Part shown: positions 1 through 8,018 of the stretch, one piece after another
Position numbering within the stretch: the first letter of the stretch is position 1
Layout of the letters: each line of letters opens with the position of its first letter
Assembly: GCA_946480525.1 (NCBI GenBank)
Contig: CAMLLA010000004.1
Coordinates: forward strand, 1 to 30,798
Reading direction: 5' to 3'
DNA: 30,798 nt
DNA from: an uncultured Asticcacaulis sp.
GTDB taxonomy: Bacteria > Pseudomonadota > Alphaproteobacteria > Caulobacterales > Caulobacteraceae
Notes under the pieces: model-generated
What the model was told of the DNA's origin: nothing
The model's database searches: none
Seen by the model: the letters and a program-made list of their open reading frames with translations, nothing else
Program-made: the position numbers and the translations under genes

Positions 1-1
1 C

Positions 2-1567
2 AACCAGATCGATGCGTCCGATATCCTGTCGTCGGTATCGTCGAAGCTTGTCGGCGCGCTGAATGCGGTGGCGACCAAGCCTCTGCCGGTCGAAGCGCCG
101 GCAACGCCGCCCGTCGTCGTCATTAAGGAACCGGCGAAGCTCGAAGACGTCAAGCCGGTCGAGGCGCCGGCCAAGAGCCAGATCAATGGCACCAGCGCAA
201 ACGACACGCTGAGCGGCACCGGCGATAGTGACACGATGTTTGGTCATAACGGTCAGGACGCCATGAGCGGCGGAGCTGGTGACGACAATCTCGACGGCGG
301 CCGTAACGAAGACGTGCTGGGCGGTGGCGACGGCAACGATACGCTGGCGGGTGGCGTCAATGCCGACAGCATCCAAGGCGAAGCCGGCGACGACGTCGTA
401 TATGGCGACATGGCCGCGCTCACCGCTGCGACCGCCGGCGGCAATGACAATGTCTATGGTGGCGACGGTAACGACATCATTTACGGCGATGGCGAAAGCA
501 TGGTCACGGCCCTCGGCGGCAAGGACTATCTGTGGGGCGGCAACGGCAACGACATCATCTACGGCGACGCCAAGTCCCTGACGGCGGGGTCGACCGGCGG
601 CAAGGACGTGCTTAACGGCGATGACGGCAACGATACGCTTTATGGCGACGGCGCGGCCTCCGACGCCAGCGCGGGAGGTGACGACAAGCTCAATGGCGGC
701 AAGGGCAATGACGTCCTGTACGGCGGCGGCGGCAACGACACCTTCGTCTTCGAGGGCAAGGGCTTCGGCAATGATGTCATCGCCGATTTCAGCCGCACCG
801 CCGGCAACCAGGACAAGATCGACCTGAGCCAGATGAAGGTGTCGTTCGAGGATCTCGACGTCAAGGTGGTAGGCAACGACTCGGTCATTACCTTCGCCAG
901 CGGCGACACCCTGGTGGTAAAGAACTTTACCGGCCTGACCAAGGACGACATCATTGCCGCGGTCAAGTCGGACGCCTCGGCGCTAAAGGCCTATGAGAAG
1001 GTCACCGCCACCGGCATCGAGACCAACAAGACCGACTACACGCTTGCCGGCGACGCCAGGAGCCTGACCTATCAGGGCAGCGAAAACTTCAAGGGCACGG
1101 CTAACGATCTCGACAACATCGTTACGACCAGCAGCGGGGCGGATACGGTCTACGGTGCGGGCGGCAATGACAAGCTCTACGGCCTGGACGGCAACGACGA
1201 ACTGCACGGCGGAAACGGCAATGATACGCTTTACGGCCGTCAGGACGATGACAAGCTGTTCGGTGACGCCGGCAATGACAACCTGATCGGCGATGCCGGC
1301 AAGGATGTTCTGTATGGCGGCCGCGGCAATGACAACCTGGCCGGTGGCGCTGACGCCGACCGCTTTGTGTTCGCCACGGGTGATGGCAGCGACGTCATCA
1401 CCGATTTCGGCTCTGACGACTTCATCGATTTTTCGGGCACGTCCCTGAAATACTCGGATATCCAGATCGTGGATGTCGCCGACGGCACCCTTGTGCGCTA
1501 CGGCCTGGACACTATCCTGCTCAAGGGCGTTGAAGCCATCGATACCGATCAGTTTATTTTCGGCTGA
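2..1567 (+). CDS. RTX-type calcium-binding repeat protein (5' partial)
   Basis: The frame is open to the left edge, so this is the C-terminal part (at least 521 residues) of a larger protein. The first GTG at 68 lies mid-frame and need not be the start. The visible part carries two blocks of glycine/aspartate nonapeptides of the GGxGxDxxx type (GGDGNDTL, GGNGNDII, GGGGNDTF), roughly bases 230-760 and 1130-1370. Each ends in an F-V-F...D-V-I-x-D-F segment typical of RTX repeat ends. Such repeats form Ca2+-binding parallel beta-rolls, usually in type I-secreted proteins with a C-terminal secretion signal; the C-terminus here (ending FIFG) is compatible. Any catalytic domain would lie outside the window. 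A hairpin terminator follows. Beside polysaccharide genes it could be a secreted matrix protein or a repeat-bearing glycanase/lyase, but that is inference. Confidence 0.9.
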   Translation, partial: NQIDASDILSSVSSKLVGALNAVATKPLPVEAPATPPVVVIKEPAKLEDVKPVEAPAKSQINGTSANDTLSGTGDSDTMFGHNGQDAMSGGAGDDNLDGGRNEDVLGGGDGNDTLAGGVNADSIQGEAGDDVVYGDMAALTAATAGGNDNVYGGDGNDIIYGDGESMVTALGGKDYLWGGNGNDIIYGDAKSLTAGSTGGKDVLNGDDGNDTLYGDGAASDASAGGDDKLNGGKGNDVLYGGGGNDTFVFEGKGFGNDVIADFSRTAGNQDKIDLSQMKVSFEDLDVKVVGNDSVITFASGDTLVVKNFTGLTKDDIIAAVKSDASALKAYEKVTATGIETNKTDYTLAGDARSLTYQGSENFKGTANDLDNIVTTSSGADTVYGAGGNDKLYGLDGNDELHGGNGNDTLYGRQDDDKLFGDAGNDNLIGDAGKDVLYGGRGNDNLAGGADADRFVFATGDGSDVITDFGSDDFIDFSGTSLKYSDIQIVDVADGTLVRYGLDTILLKGVEAIDTDQFIFG

Positions 1568-1653
1568 TTGCACCCTAGATTTTTGTTTTGTCGCGATATT
1601 TAAAGCGAAAACCGCTTACACTTTTCGCCATATCGCTCTAATAACGGGTACCC

Positions 1654-1684
1654 AACCCCTGGCGTTCTCACGCCAGGGGTTTTT
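1654..1684 (+). terminator. Intrinsic terminator after the RTX gene
   Basis: A perfect 9-bp G/C-rich stem (CCCCTGGCG with CGCCAGGGG, extended by two A-T pairs) encloses a 6-base loop and runs straight into five T residues on the plus strand. It lies 87 bases after the RTX stop and just before the end of the convergent ugd gene. The minus strand lacks a comparable T run, so it mainly serves the RTX gene. Confidence 0.85.
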
Positions 1685-1696
1685 ATGTGGAATGTC

Positions 1697-2863
1697 TTAG
1701 TCCGATCCGTAGAGGTCCCGCGTATAGACCTTGGCCTCGACATCGGCGATGTCGGCCGAGATGCGGTTGGCGACGATCACGTCCGAGGTGCGCTTGAATT
1801 CTTCAAGGTCGCGGATGACCGGCGAGTTGAAGAACTGGTCGCCGTCGAAGGCAGGCTCATAGATGACTACGTTGATGCCCTTGGCGCGGATGCGCTTCAT
1901 GATGCCCTGGACGGAGGAGTCGCGGAAGTTGTCCGAATTGGTCTTCATGGTCAGGCGGTAGATGCCGACCGTCTTGGGTCCGCGGCGGATGATGCTGTCG
2001 GCGACGAAGTCCTTGCGGGTCGTGTTGGCGTCGACGATGGCTTTGATCAGGTTCTGCGGCACGGCGGAGTAGTTGGCCAGCAGCTGCTTGGTGTCCTTGG
2101 GCAGGCAGTAGCCGCCGTAGCCGAAGGACGGATTGTTGTAGCCCTTGCCGATGCGCGGATCCAGCGACACACCCTCGATGATCTGGCGCGTGTCCAGTCC
2201 CAGGGCTTCGGCATAGCTGTCGAGTTCGTTGAAATAGGCCACACGCATGGCCAGGTAGGTGTTGGCGAAGAGCTTGATCGCCTCGGCCTCATCCGAATTG
2301 GTGAACAGGACCTCGATGTTTTTCTTTTCGGCGCCCTGGACCAGCAGATTGGCAAAGGTTCGGGCGCGTTCGGACTGCTCACCGACGATGATGCGCGACG
2401 GGTGCAGGTTGTCGTACAATGCCTTGCCCTCGCGCAGGAATTCCGGCGAGAAGATGATCTGGTCGCAACCCATCTCTTCGCGCAAGGACGCGGTATAGCC
2501 CACCGGAATGGTCGACTTGATGACGATGGTGGCGGTGCGGTTGATCGGCATGATCTGGCGCACCACGGCCTCGATCGAGGAGGTGTCGAACTGGTTCGTC
2601 ACCGTATCGTAGTTGGTCGGCGTGGCAACGATGATGACATCCGCGCCTTCGAAAGCCTCGGTGGCGTCGAGCGTCGCCTTGAAGTCCAGTTTTTCGTGCT
2701 TCAGGAAGTGCTCGATTTCGGCGTCGACGATCGGCGATTCCCGGCGATTGAGCATGTCGACCTTGGCCGGGACGACATCGAATGCAACCACCTTGTTGTG
2801 CCGCGCCAACAGCATGGCGTTCGAAAGACCCACATAACCCAGGCCCGCAACAGCTATCTTCAT
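1697..2863 (-). CDS. ugd: UDP-glucose 6-dehydrogenase
   Basis: Oxidises UDP-glucose to UDP-glucuronate with two NAD+, supplying uronic acid for acidic polysaccharides. The 388-residue length matches the short bacterial Ugd class. Visible features are the N-terminal Rossmann motif GLGYVG (residues 7-12), the substrate-contact segment FSPEFLREG (138-146), the conserved lysine in EAIKLFANT (about 197), and the catalytic cysteine C253 in [10 protein letters not shown]. The start is supported by GGAG a few bases upstream. It is transcribed alone, convergent with the RTX gene and divergent from the hydrolase at 3213. The UDP-glucuronate 4-epimerase-like gene at 17517-18533 can use its product. Function is secure from motifs; the polymer it feeds is inferred from the neighbours. 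Confidence 0.97.
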   Translation of the reverse strand: MKIAVAGLGYVGLSNAMLLARHNKVVAFDVVPAKVDMLNRRESPIVDAEIEHFLKHEKLDFKATLDATEAFEGADVIIVATPTNYDTVTNQFDTSSIEAVVRQIMPINRTATIVIKSTIPVGYTASLREEMGCDQIIFSPEFLREGKALYDNLHPSRIIVGEQSERARTFANLLVQGAEKKNIEVLFTNSDEAEAIKLFANTYLAMRVAYFNELDSYAEALGLDTRQIIEGVSLDPRIGKGYNNPSFGYGGYCLPKDTKQLLANYSAVPQNLIKAIVDANTTRKDFVADSIIRRGPKTVGIYRLTMKTNSDNFRDSSVQGIMKRIRAKGINVVIYEPAFDGDQFFNSPVIRDLEEFKRTSDVIVANRISADIADVEAKVYTRDLYGSD

Positions 2864-3212
2864 TTCCGCTCCAAAATTACCTGATACGCCGGGGGCCGAT
2901 CCAGCCAGTGTCCCTGACTGTGCAGCAGCCGCCGCGGCGGTGTGATATTCCGCGACTATTCAAGTCTTGTGCCATAAGCCCGGCGCGTACGGCGGCTCAA
3001 ATAACGCAAGAAAACAAGGCCTACTATGGCCCGGACCCTACTATGCTGCACCGCAAACGACAAGGTGGAATGTTTTCGCACATGCACCCGCCAGATTGTG
3101 TGCGGAAACTGCATGATTCGCGTCACAGGTGTGCCGAAACTGTACAGCCCGTCTATGATTAGAAAAGGATTAAAGTTATATGTCGCTGTGCCGTAATAAG
3201 AATTGAGCGAAG
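2864..3212. other. Divergent intergenic region between ugd and a glycoside hydrolase
   Basis: About 350 bp without a convincing gene; the short frames here lack ribosome sites and homology I recognise. It must hold the promoters for ugd (minus) and the hydrolase (plus). It contains the clustered repeats described at 3071-3142. No consensus -35/-10 pair could be assigned confidently. Confidence 0.7.
3071..3142. repeat. Three copies of a TGTGCxGAAA-type motif upstream of the hydrolase gene
   Basis: Two direct copies of a 13-base element differ at one base: TGTGCGGAAACTG at 3099-3111 and TGTGCCGAAACTG at 3130-3142. Their starts are 31 bp apart, close to three helical turns. A related copy (TGTGCGAAAACA) lies on the opposite strand at 3071-3082. 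Repeated, helically phased elements 70-140 bp before a start codon resemble binding sites of a transcription regulator. No known factor is assigned. Confidence 0.45.
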
Positions 3213-4616
3213 ATGTCCAGAACGGTTCTGCGCAATCTGGGATTTGCCGCCGCAGCGCTTGTCGCCTTATCGGTGACATTGGTCGTCTTCCTGTGCGTTC
3301 CACGCTTCGCGGATGCGAGCAACAGCCGCCAGGCCGTTCCGGTGTCGGCGTTCATCGACAGTATCGGCGTCAATACGCATATTAACTTTACCGGCCCGGA
3401 CTATTCCGGATATGCCGACACCAACCTCACAATCGACAGCCTGCGTTATCTCGGCGTCCGGCACGTGCGTGACGGCGGGCGCAGTTTTACGCCCGACCAG
3501 ATCGCACGCCTTGTCGCGGTGGCAAAGGGGGCGGAAGCCAGGCTGACGCTCACGCCCGGCAGCGGAGGGAGCGTCGACCTGGCGGCCTTTCACAAAGGCC
3601 TGCTTGATCTGGAGGCGGCGCGTCCGGGCATCCTGGCGGCGATCGAGGGGCCGAACGAAATCAATAATGTGTTCATGCACGAACACTGGAACATCGCGTA
3701 TAGGGGGCAGACGAGCGATATGTGCGCGCGTGACTTCGGCCCGAGCAAGGCGCTGCAGCAGGACCTGTACGCCCTGGTCAAGTCGGACCCGGTCCTCAAG
3801 ATGGTTCCGGTTTTCAACTATACGGTTGTCTACCTGAAAAAAGGCGTGGGTGAACCGGGCTGCCAGGCCGATTTCGATGCCGACATGCAGGCGATCGGTA
3901 CGCAGAACGCCGCCGATTTCGGCAACATTCACGAATACGCCTTCCAGGGTGCGCCGCCGCGGACCGTCCTGTCCAGAGCTTTGGCCCGCAAGACCGTTAC
4001 GCCGGGCAAGCCGGTCGTCATTACCGAAACGGGCTTCGCGACGGACGAGGGGCCGGCCGCCCGCCCAAGGCTCAGGGTCAGCGAAACGGTTCAGGCAAAA
4101 TATACCTTGAGCACCCTGTTCGACGGCTACACCCTGGGCGCCCGCCGGACCTATATCTACCAGCTGCTCGACAACGCGCCGGACGTCCCGGCGACGACGA
4201 TTGAAAAGCATTTTGGGCTGTTCCACGCCGACGGCAGGCCCAAGCCGGCAGCGGTCGCCTTGCACAACCTGACGCAGATATTGACCAGGTCTGATGGCGT
4301 GCCTTCGGCCAGGACCGACGCGCTGGTCTATACGATCAAGGCGCCAACCGGATTGCAGGACACGCAGCTTTTGCTGCAAAAGGCCGACGGCAGCTACGTG
4401 CTGGTCCTGTGGGCCGAACCGCCGATATGGAATGCCGGCGCGCAGAAGGACGTGGCCGTAAAGGCGGAAGCCGTTTCGATTACGCTGGAAAAGTCCGCCG
4501 ACCGGATCCGGGTCTATGATCCCATGGCGGGGACAGCGCCTGTCGAAACCCTGGAGAAGACCCGAAAAATCACCGTCAAAATCAGCGACCATCCGGTGCT
4601 GATAGAATTCAACTGA
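3213..4616 (+). CDS. Exported clan GH-A-type glycoside hydrolase
   Basis: 467 residues with an N-terminal hydrophobic segment (about 8-29) ending near an A-D-A site, so it is exported or membrane-anchored. The rest reads as a (beta/alpha)8 glycosidase of the GH-A clan. An N-E pair in IEGPNEIN (E149) is the likely acid/base, and E272 in VITETGFAT is the likely nucleophile. Other supports are IGVNTHIN near the first strand, RHVRDGG (83-89), and HEYAFQG (240-246). A C-terminal beta-rich part (about 340-467, VLVLWAE, ending VLIEFN) resembles the beta-sandwich that often follows such barrels. The start has GAGCGAAG just upstream. It converges on a second GH-A-like gene. Family and substrate cannot be set by eye; GH39-like or an unclassified relative are options. 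Beside EPS genes, a glycan-trimming role is inferred. Confidence 0.85.
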   Translation: MSRTVLRNLGFAAAALVALSVTLVVFLCVPRFADASNSRQAVPVSAFIDSIGVNTHINFTGPDYSGYADTNLTIDSLRYLGVRHVRDGGRSFTPDQIARLVAVAKGAEARLTLTPGSGGSVDLAAFHKGLLDLEAARPGILAAIEGPNEINNVFMHEHWNIAYRGQTSDMCARDFGPSKALQQDLYALVKSDPVLKMVPVFNYTVVYLKKGVGEPGCQADFDADMQAIGTQNAADFGNIHEYAFQGAPPRTVLSRALARKTVTPGKPVVITETGFATDEGPAARPRLRVSETVQAKYTLSTLFDGYTLGARRTYIYQLLDNAPDVPATTIEKHFGLFHADGRPKPAAVALHNLTQILTRSDGVPSARTDALVYTIKAPTGLQDTQLLLQKADGSYVLVLWAEPPIWNAGAQKDVAVKAEAVSITLEKSADRIRVYDPMAGTAPVETLEKTRKITVKISDHPVLIEFN

Positions 4617-4628
4617 TTATACGACAGT

Positions 4629-4663
4629 ATGGCGCGGTCCATCGGGCCGCGCCATGTTTCGTT
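4629..4663. terminator. Hairpin terminator between two convergent hydrolase genes
   Basis: A 12-bp stem (ATGGCGCGGTCC against GGGCCGCGCCAT, one G-T wobble) closes a 3-base loop and is followed on the plus strand by the T-rich GTTTCGTT. It begins 12 bases after one stop codon and ends 10 bases before the other gene's stop, so it probably ends plus-strand transcription and may also act on the minus strand. Confidence 0.7.
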
Positions 4664-4672
4664 CAATAGGGC

Positions 4673-5779
4673 TTACTTCTGAATATTGGGGAAGCCGCGA
4701 CGCACGACGTATCCACGTTCGTCCGCCGACATCTGTCCGCCGGAGTACAGGGTGGCCGTCAGCATATGCATCTTCCATGAGCGCATATTGTACTGCATGC
4801 CGAACTTGGCTTCGGCGCCGCCCTTTTCCGGGTGATCGACGAGCTCGTAGATATCGATATCCTCAATGTTGAGGTACTTCTGGTTCGTCAGGTAGTTGAG
4901 GGTGTTGTTGAGGCTTTTGTTGCAGTTCTCGACCAGACGACCGCCCCAGACGTTTTCGTACAAGGGGTCATAGATTTCAGCGCAGTTCACCTCGTTGAAG
5001 TGGACGGGCTTGTTATACTGCGACAGCTTGTAGAACAGGTTGAAGCTGCCCCAGTAGAAGTTGGGATCCGTGCCCAGGCGTTCGTAATAGTGGTACGAAA
5101 TGACCTCGTACTTGACCCCTTTCGACGCCATGAAATCCAGGAAACCGAAGTGGGTCGAGGTGGTGTTCATGATACGGCGCAGCTTCAGGCCGTTGTCGGC
5201 GTTGATCTTGTCGATCGCGTCTGAAGCGCCCTTCAGCACGATCGCCCATTCGTTCATCGCTGCGGTATCGAATTCGCGGGCATTGAAGCCCTTGCCCCAA
5301 AGCGGCTGGCCGGTGGCGTCCTTGACCAGCAGGTTGAGCTCGTTGCCGAGTTCATAGTCGTTGATTTCATACTTGAATTCGTTGACGAAAGCGTAGGTCC
5401 GGTCATAGCCCTGACGATAAAGCGCATCGGCATCGCCCTTCGGATACTTGCCGTAATCGGTCTTGTCCCCGAAGGCCAGCGGGAAGGCCAGGATCGGCCG
5501 CAGCACAATGCCATGGGACTTGGCCTGCTTGTGCATCATCCGCACCATGGACACGCGATAGGCGTCCCGGTCAGCGGTCAGATAGGCGTCGAAGCGGTAC
5601 CGCGTCAGGTTGCGATACTGCATCATGTCGAAATACGACTTTATGAGTGCTTCATCACGGCTGGCGTGACCGACGGTTCCGATGGCCGGTCCGGCCTGGG
5701 CAATACTGCTTATTCCGCCGAGCCCAAAGACAAGGGCCATAGAAACGATTGCGGAACGTAGTTTATTCCTGTTAAGCAT
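4673..5779 (-). CDS. Secreted clan GH-A-like glycoside hydrolase
   Basis: 368 residues beginning with a classical signal peptide (positive n-region, hydrophobic core, predicted cut after AQA at 29). The catalytic pattern is that of GH-A glycosidases. N146-E147 in YELGNELN is the likely acid/base, and E263 in VHFNEVN is the likely nucleophile near the end of a beta strand. An aromatic SYHYYE motif (228-233) lies between them, as expected for a substrate-binding strand. I do not recognise the exact family. It is not closely alike to the convergent hydrolase at 3213-4616 beyond the fold. Its promoter must lie in the AT-rich region 5780-6045. The Shine-Dalgarno site is weak. It likely acts in the periplasm or outside the cell on a glycan; the substrate is unknown. 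Confidence 0.82.
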   Translation of the reverse strand: MLNRNKLRSAIVSMALVFGLGGISSIAQAGPAIGTVGHASRDEALIKSYFDMMQYRNLTRYRFDAYLTADRDAYRVSMVRMMHKQAKSHGIVLRPILAFPLAFGDKTDYGKYPKGDADALYRQGYDRTYAFVNEFKYEINDYELGNELNLLVKDATGQPLWGKGFNAREFDTAAMNEWAIVLKGASDAIDKINADNGLKLRRIMNTTSTHFGFLDFMASKGVKYEVISYHYYERLGTDPNFYWGSFNLFYKLSQYNKPVHFNEVNCAEIYDPLYENVWGGRLVENCNKSLNNTLNYLTNQKYLNIEDIDIYELVDHPEKGGAEAKFGMQYNMRSWKMHMLTATLYSGGQMSADERGYVVRRGFPNIQK

Positions 5780-6045
5780 AATGATGATACTCTACTGTTT
5801 ACGCGGTACTGAGCCGCCCCTGGAAGCCAAGAAAACATATGGATTTTAATGGCATTTTTATTTTTATGATTAATGACGTGTTCAGTATTTATTGTATTGA
5901 TTAGGTTGCAGATAATTTTCTACTTTTTATATGCTATCGATTTCCCGCTACCTTGAGTAAATTTTAACGAACTTTTGTTGAGATCGTTTGGAAAGCCGAA
6001 AAAGCTGGAAGACAACTGCACGCTTGCGGTAACAGGGGACAAGCC
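5780..6045. other. AT-rich divergent promoter region
   Basis: 266 bp, markedly more A/T-rich than the coding sequence around it, between divergent genes. Long T- and A-rich runs at about 5838-5960 make it a likely promoter zone for the hydrolase (minus) and the unknown gene at 6046 (plus). I could not assign a credible -35/-10 pair. Confidence 0.5.
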
Positions 6046-6732
6046 GTGAAAGACAAGGTCAGAACCAGGCGTTACAGTATTCCTGACGCCGATGACGCCA
6101 CTATTCTCTCTATCTTCGATAAGGCAGGGCATTACGCCGCGGACAAACGCACAGTCAGCGTGACGATCGGGCACCGCGCCGTGCCCGCGGTGCAGACCTT
6201 GCACGGTCTGCAACGGCGCCATCCCGAAGTCGACTGGCGCGCCAGCCGGCTGATAAGTTCCATTTCAGCGGAATATGGGCCGATGCAGCTCCGGTTCGAA
6301 CGGCATTCCATAGATGCGCCGTGCGAGTTGTTGCTTACAGCCGGGGATGACGGTCAGGTGTCCGAAATGATGCGCTTTATCGCCACGCAGGCCGCTCTGT
6401 TGCGGCTCAGGCCGGGGCCTTCAACCTCTATTTTCGCCGGGCGCGAAGAGCGCCGGCTTCACACCATCCGCATGGCGCGCGCCGGCCGGCTACGGCTGCG
6501 GATCGAGGCAAACGACAAAAAGACATTCCTCACGGCCCTGCAAAAGTTCCTGCCGGAGCCAAAGACCTACGTGCCCATGCGGGCTGTGGCCGGCCGGCTG
6601 CGGCCCGTGCCATTCACCGCAGCGGTTGCGGGACCAAGGATGCGGCTTTTCTCGCGCAGGTATGTCTCCATCGCCGCGGCGCTGGTGACGCTTCTTGCTG
6701 GCGTGCAGGCGATGTCGCTGCTTCATCCCTGA
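6046..6732 (+). CDS. Tail-anchored protein of unknown function
   Basis: 228 residues; not recognised. It starts with GTG preceded by an AGGGGA ribosome site at suitable spacing. No signal peptide is visible. Residues 1-200 look soluble and arginine-rich (LHGLQRR, REERRLHTIRMARAGRLRLR). A single hydrophobic segment at about 206-225 follows the basic LFSRR, so the protein is probably anchored by its C-terminus with the bulk in the cytoplasm. It lies between secreted hydrolase genes and ends 17 bp from the stop of the convergent gene at 6750. Codon use fits its neighbours, so I accept it as real. A role in regulating or assembling the polysaccharide machinery would be a guess. Confidence 0.75.
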   Translation: MKDKVRTRRYSIPDADDATILSIFDKAGHYAADKRTVSVTIGHRAVPAVQTLHGLQRRHPEVDWRASRLISSISAEYGPMQLRFERHSIDAPCELLLTAGDDGQVSEMMRFIATQAALLRLRPGPSTSIFAGREERRLHTIRMARAGRLRLRIEANDKKTFLTALQKFLPEPKTYVPMRAVAGRLRPVPFTAAVAGPRMRLFSRRYVSIAAALVTLLAGVQAMSLLHP

Positions 6733-6749
6733 GGATTCTGGCCCTGAGG

Positions 6750-7979
6750 TCATTCAGGGAAAAGGTCACCGATCTTGCCGGCGACGCTCAGGTAGTGATC
6801 GTTTGGCAAGGTCTTGCCGTCCGCATCCAGCGTCACCCAATCGCCGTCCTCGGGGACAAGATCCTGTGTGGCCGCGACCTTGAAGATCGCCGTGGCCTCG
6901 TTGACCTCGTCGAACATGGCGATCTTGACCATTTTCGCTCCGGCCTTTTTCGCGGCCAGCGCCTGCTGCCACAGAAAGTCGCCACCGTTCCGCGGCACGG
7001 CGTTGCTTTTCGCTTCGCGGTGAGACCCTTTCCAGGAAAAACCGGGGAAGATGACCGGCATATAATCCTGGCCGTTGCGCTGTGTCGTGGCGATGTCCAG
7101 GGGATAGTGCGTATTCGCCCATTCCGCCGCATCGCCTGAGCTATGATAGCGGCCGACCGTCCACGGCTGGATGATGTCAAAGGCGGCATAGACCTTCGTC
7201 CAGCGCGGGTCCTTTGCGCTGTCACGGCTGAGGCTGGTCCAGTAACCCGGCACGCCGCCCATGACGGTTACGCCCTGGCTCTTGAACCAGGTGATGATCT
7301 GAAGCGCTTTGTCGGGATCGGAGATGTGCCGCCCGTCACCGAACCCCAGTCCCCATAACGACACGACGGGCTTGCCCGCATCCATCTGATAGCCGGGCTG
7401 TTTGGTGACGCCCATCTTTTCCAGGCGTTGCCAGTCGGACTTCAGGGCGGCGAAGACATCGCCTTTTGCGTCGGTCACATCGTACTCGATGGCAAAGACC
7501 CGGTCATTGTCGCGCGCCGCGGCCATGACGTTTCTCAGGACCTGGTCGTTTTCCTTGTATTCCTGTGGCAGGCGCTTGACGAAACGTTGCAACAGGGCGC
7601 CGTCGATGCCGTAGTCGCGCATCCAGCGGAAATGGGTCTGCTGGGTCGCCGGCGCGAACGACGTGAAGACCTCGATCGGTTTGCCGCCGCGTGTTTTTCC
7701 CGGCACGGTGCAGACGGACGACTTGTCCATATCCGACACGTCCGGCATCATGTCGACGACCCAGCGACGCTTACCCGGCTGGCCGGCGTCCGGGCCTTTG
7801 GGACCATTGAGAAACCAGTGCCCGCCCTCGAAGCCCGTGCCCGAGCCGTCGCCGGGACAGCGGAACCAGCCCTGGTAGCCAACCAGCACCTTGCCGTCGA
7901 GGCGTGACGCGTCAACCGCCAGGGCAGGCGGGGCGAAAAGCAGGGTAACGGACGCAAACAGCAGGCTTAAGGGACGCAT
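6750..7979 (-). CDS. Secreted GH71/GH99-like glycoside hydrolase
   Basis: 409 residues with a signal peptide (hydrophobic residues 4-20, cut near PALA at 21). The mature protein opens with KVLVGYQGWFRCPGDG (30-45). It also has HFRWMRDYGIDGALLQRF (116-133) and a late FDEVNEATAIF segment. This pattern is what I know from bacterial proteins annotated as GH71/GH99-like, a barrel family that includes alpha-glycan hydrolases (alpha-1,3-glucanases, endo-alpha-mannosidases). The start has a strong AAAGGAG site five bases upstream. It begins 39 bp after the GT2 gene on the same strand, so it is probably the last gene of the rhamnose/flippase operon. That placement suggests it processes the same polymer in the periplasm or outside; this is inference. 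Confidence 0.82.
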   Translation of the reverse strand: MRPLSLLFASVTLLFAPPALAVDASRLDGKVLVGYQGWFRCPGDGSGTGFEGGHWFLNGPKGPDAGQPGKRRWVVDMMPDVSDMDKSSVCTVPGKTRGGKPIEVFTSFAPATQQTHFRWMRDYGIDGALLQRFVKRLPQEYKENDQVLRNVMAAARDNDRVFAIEYDVTDAKGDVFAALKSDWQRLEKMGVTKQPGYQMDAGKPVVSLWGLGFGDGRHISDPDKALQIITWFKSQGVTVMGGVPGYWTSLSRDSAKDPRWTKVYAAFDIIQPWTVGRYHSSGDAAEWANTHYPLDIATTQRNGQDYMPVIFPGFSWKGSHREAKSNAVPRNGGDFLWQQALAAKKAGAKMVKIAMFDEVNEATAIFKVAATQDLVPEDGDWVTLDADGKTLPNDHYLSVAGKIGDLFPE

Positions 7980-8018
7980 CGGGGTCTCCTTTTGTCGTTT
8001 CTGGCTGTCGTGCTCCGG

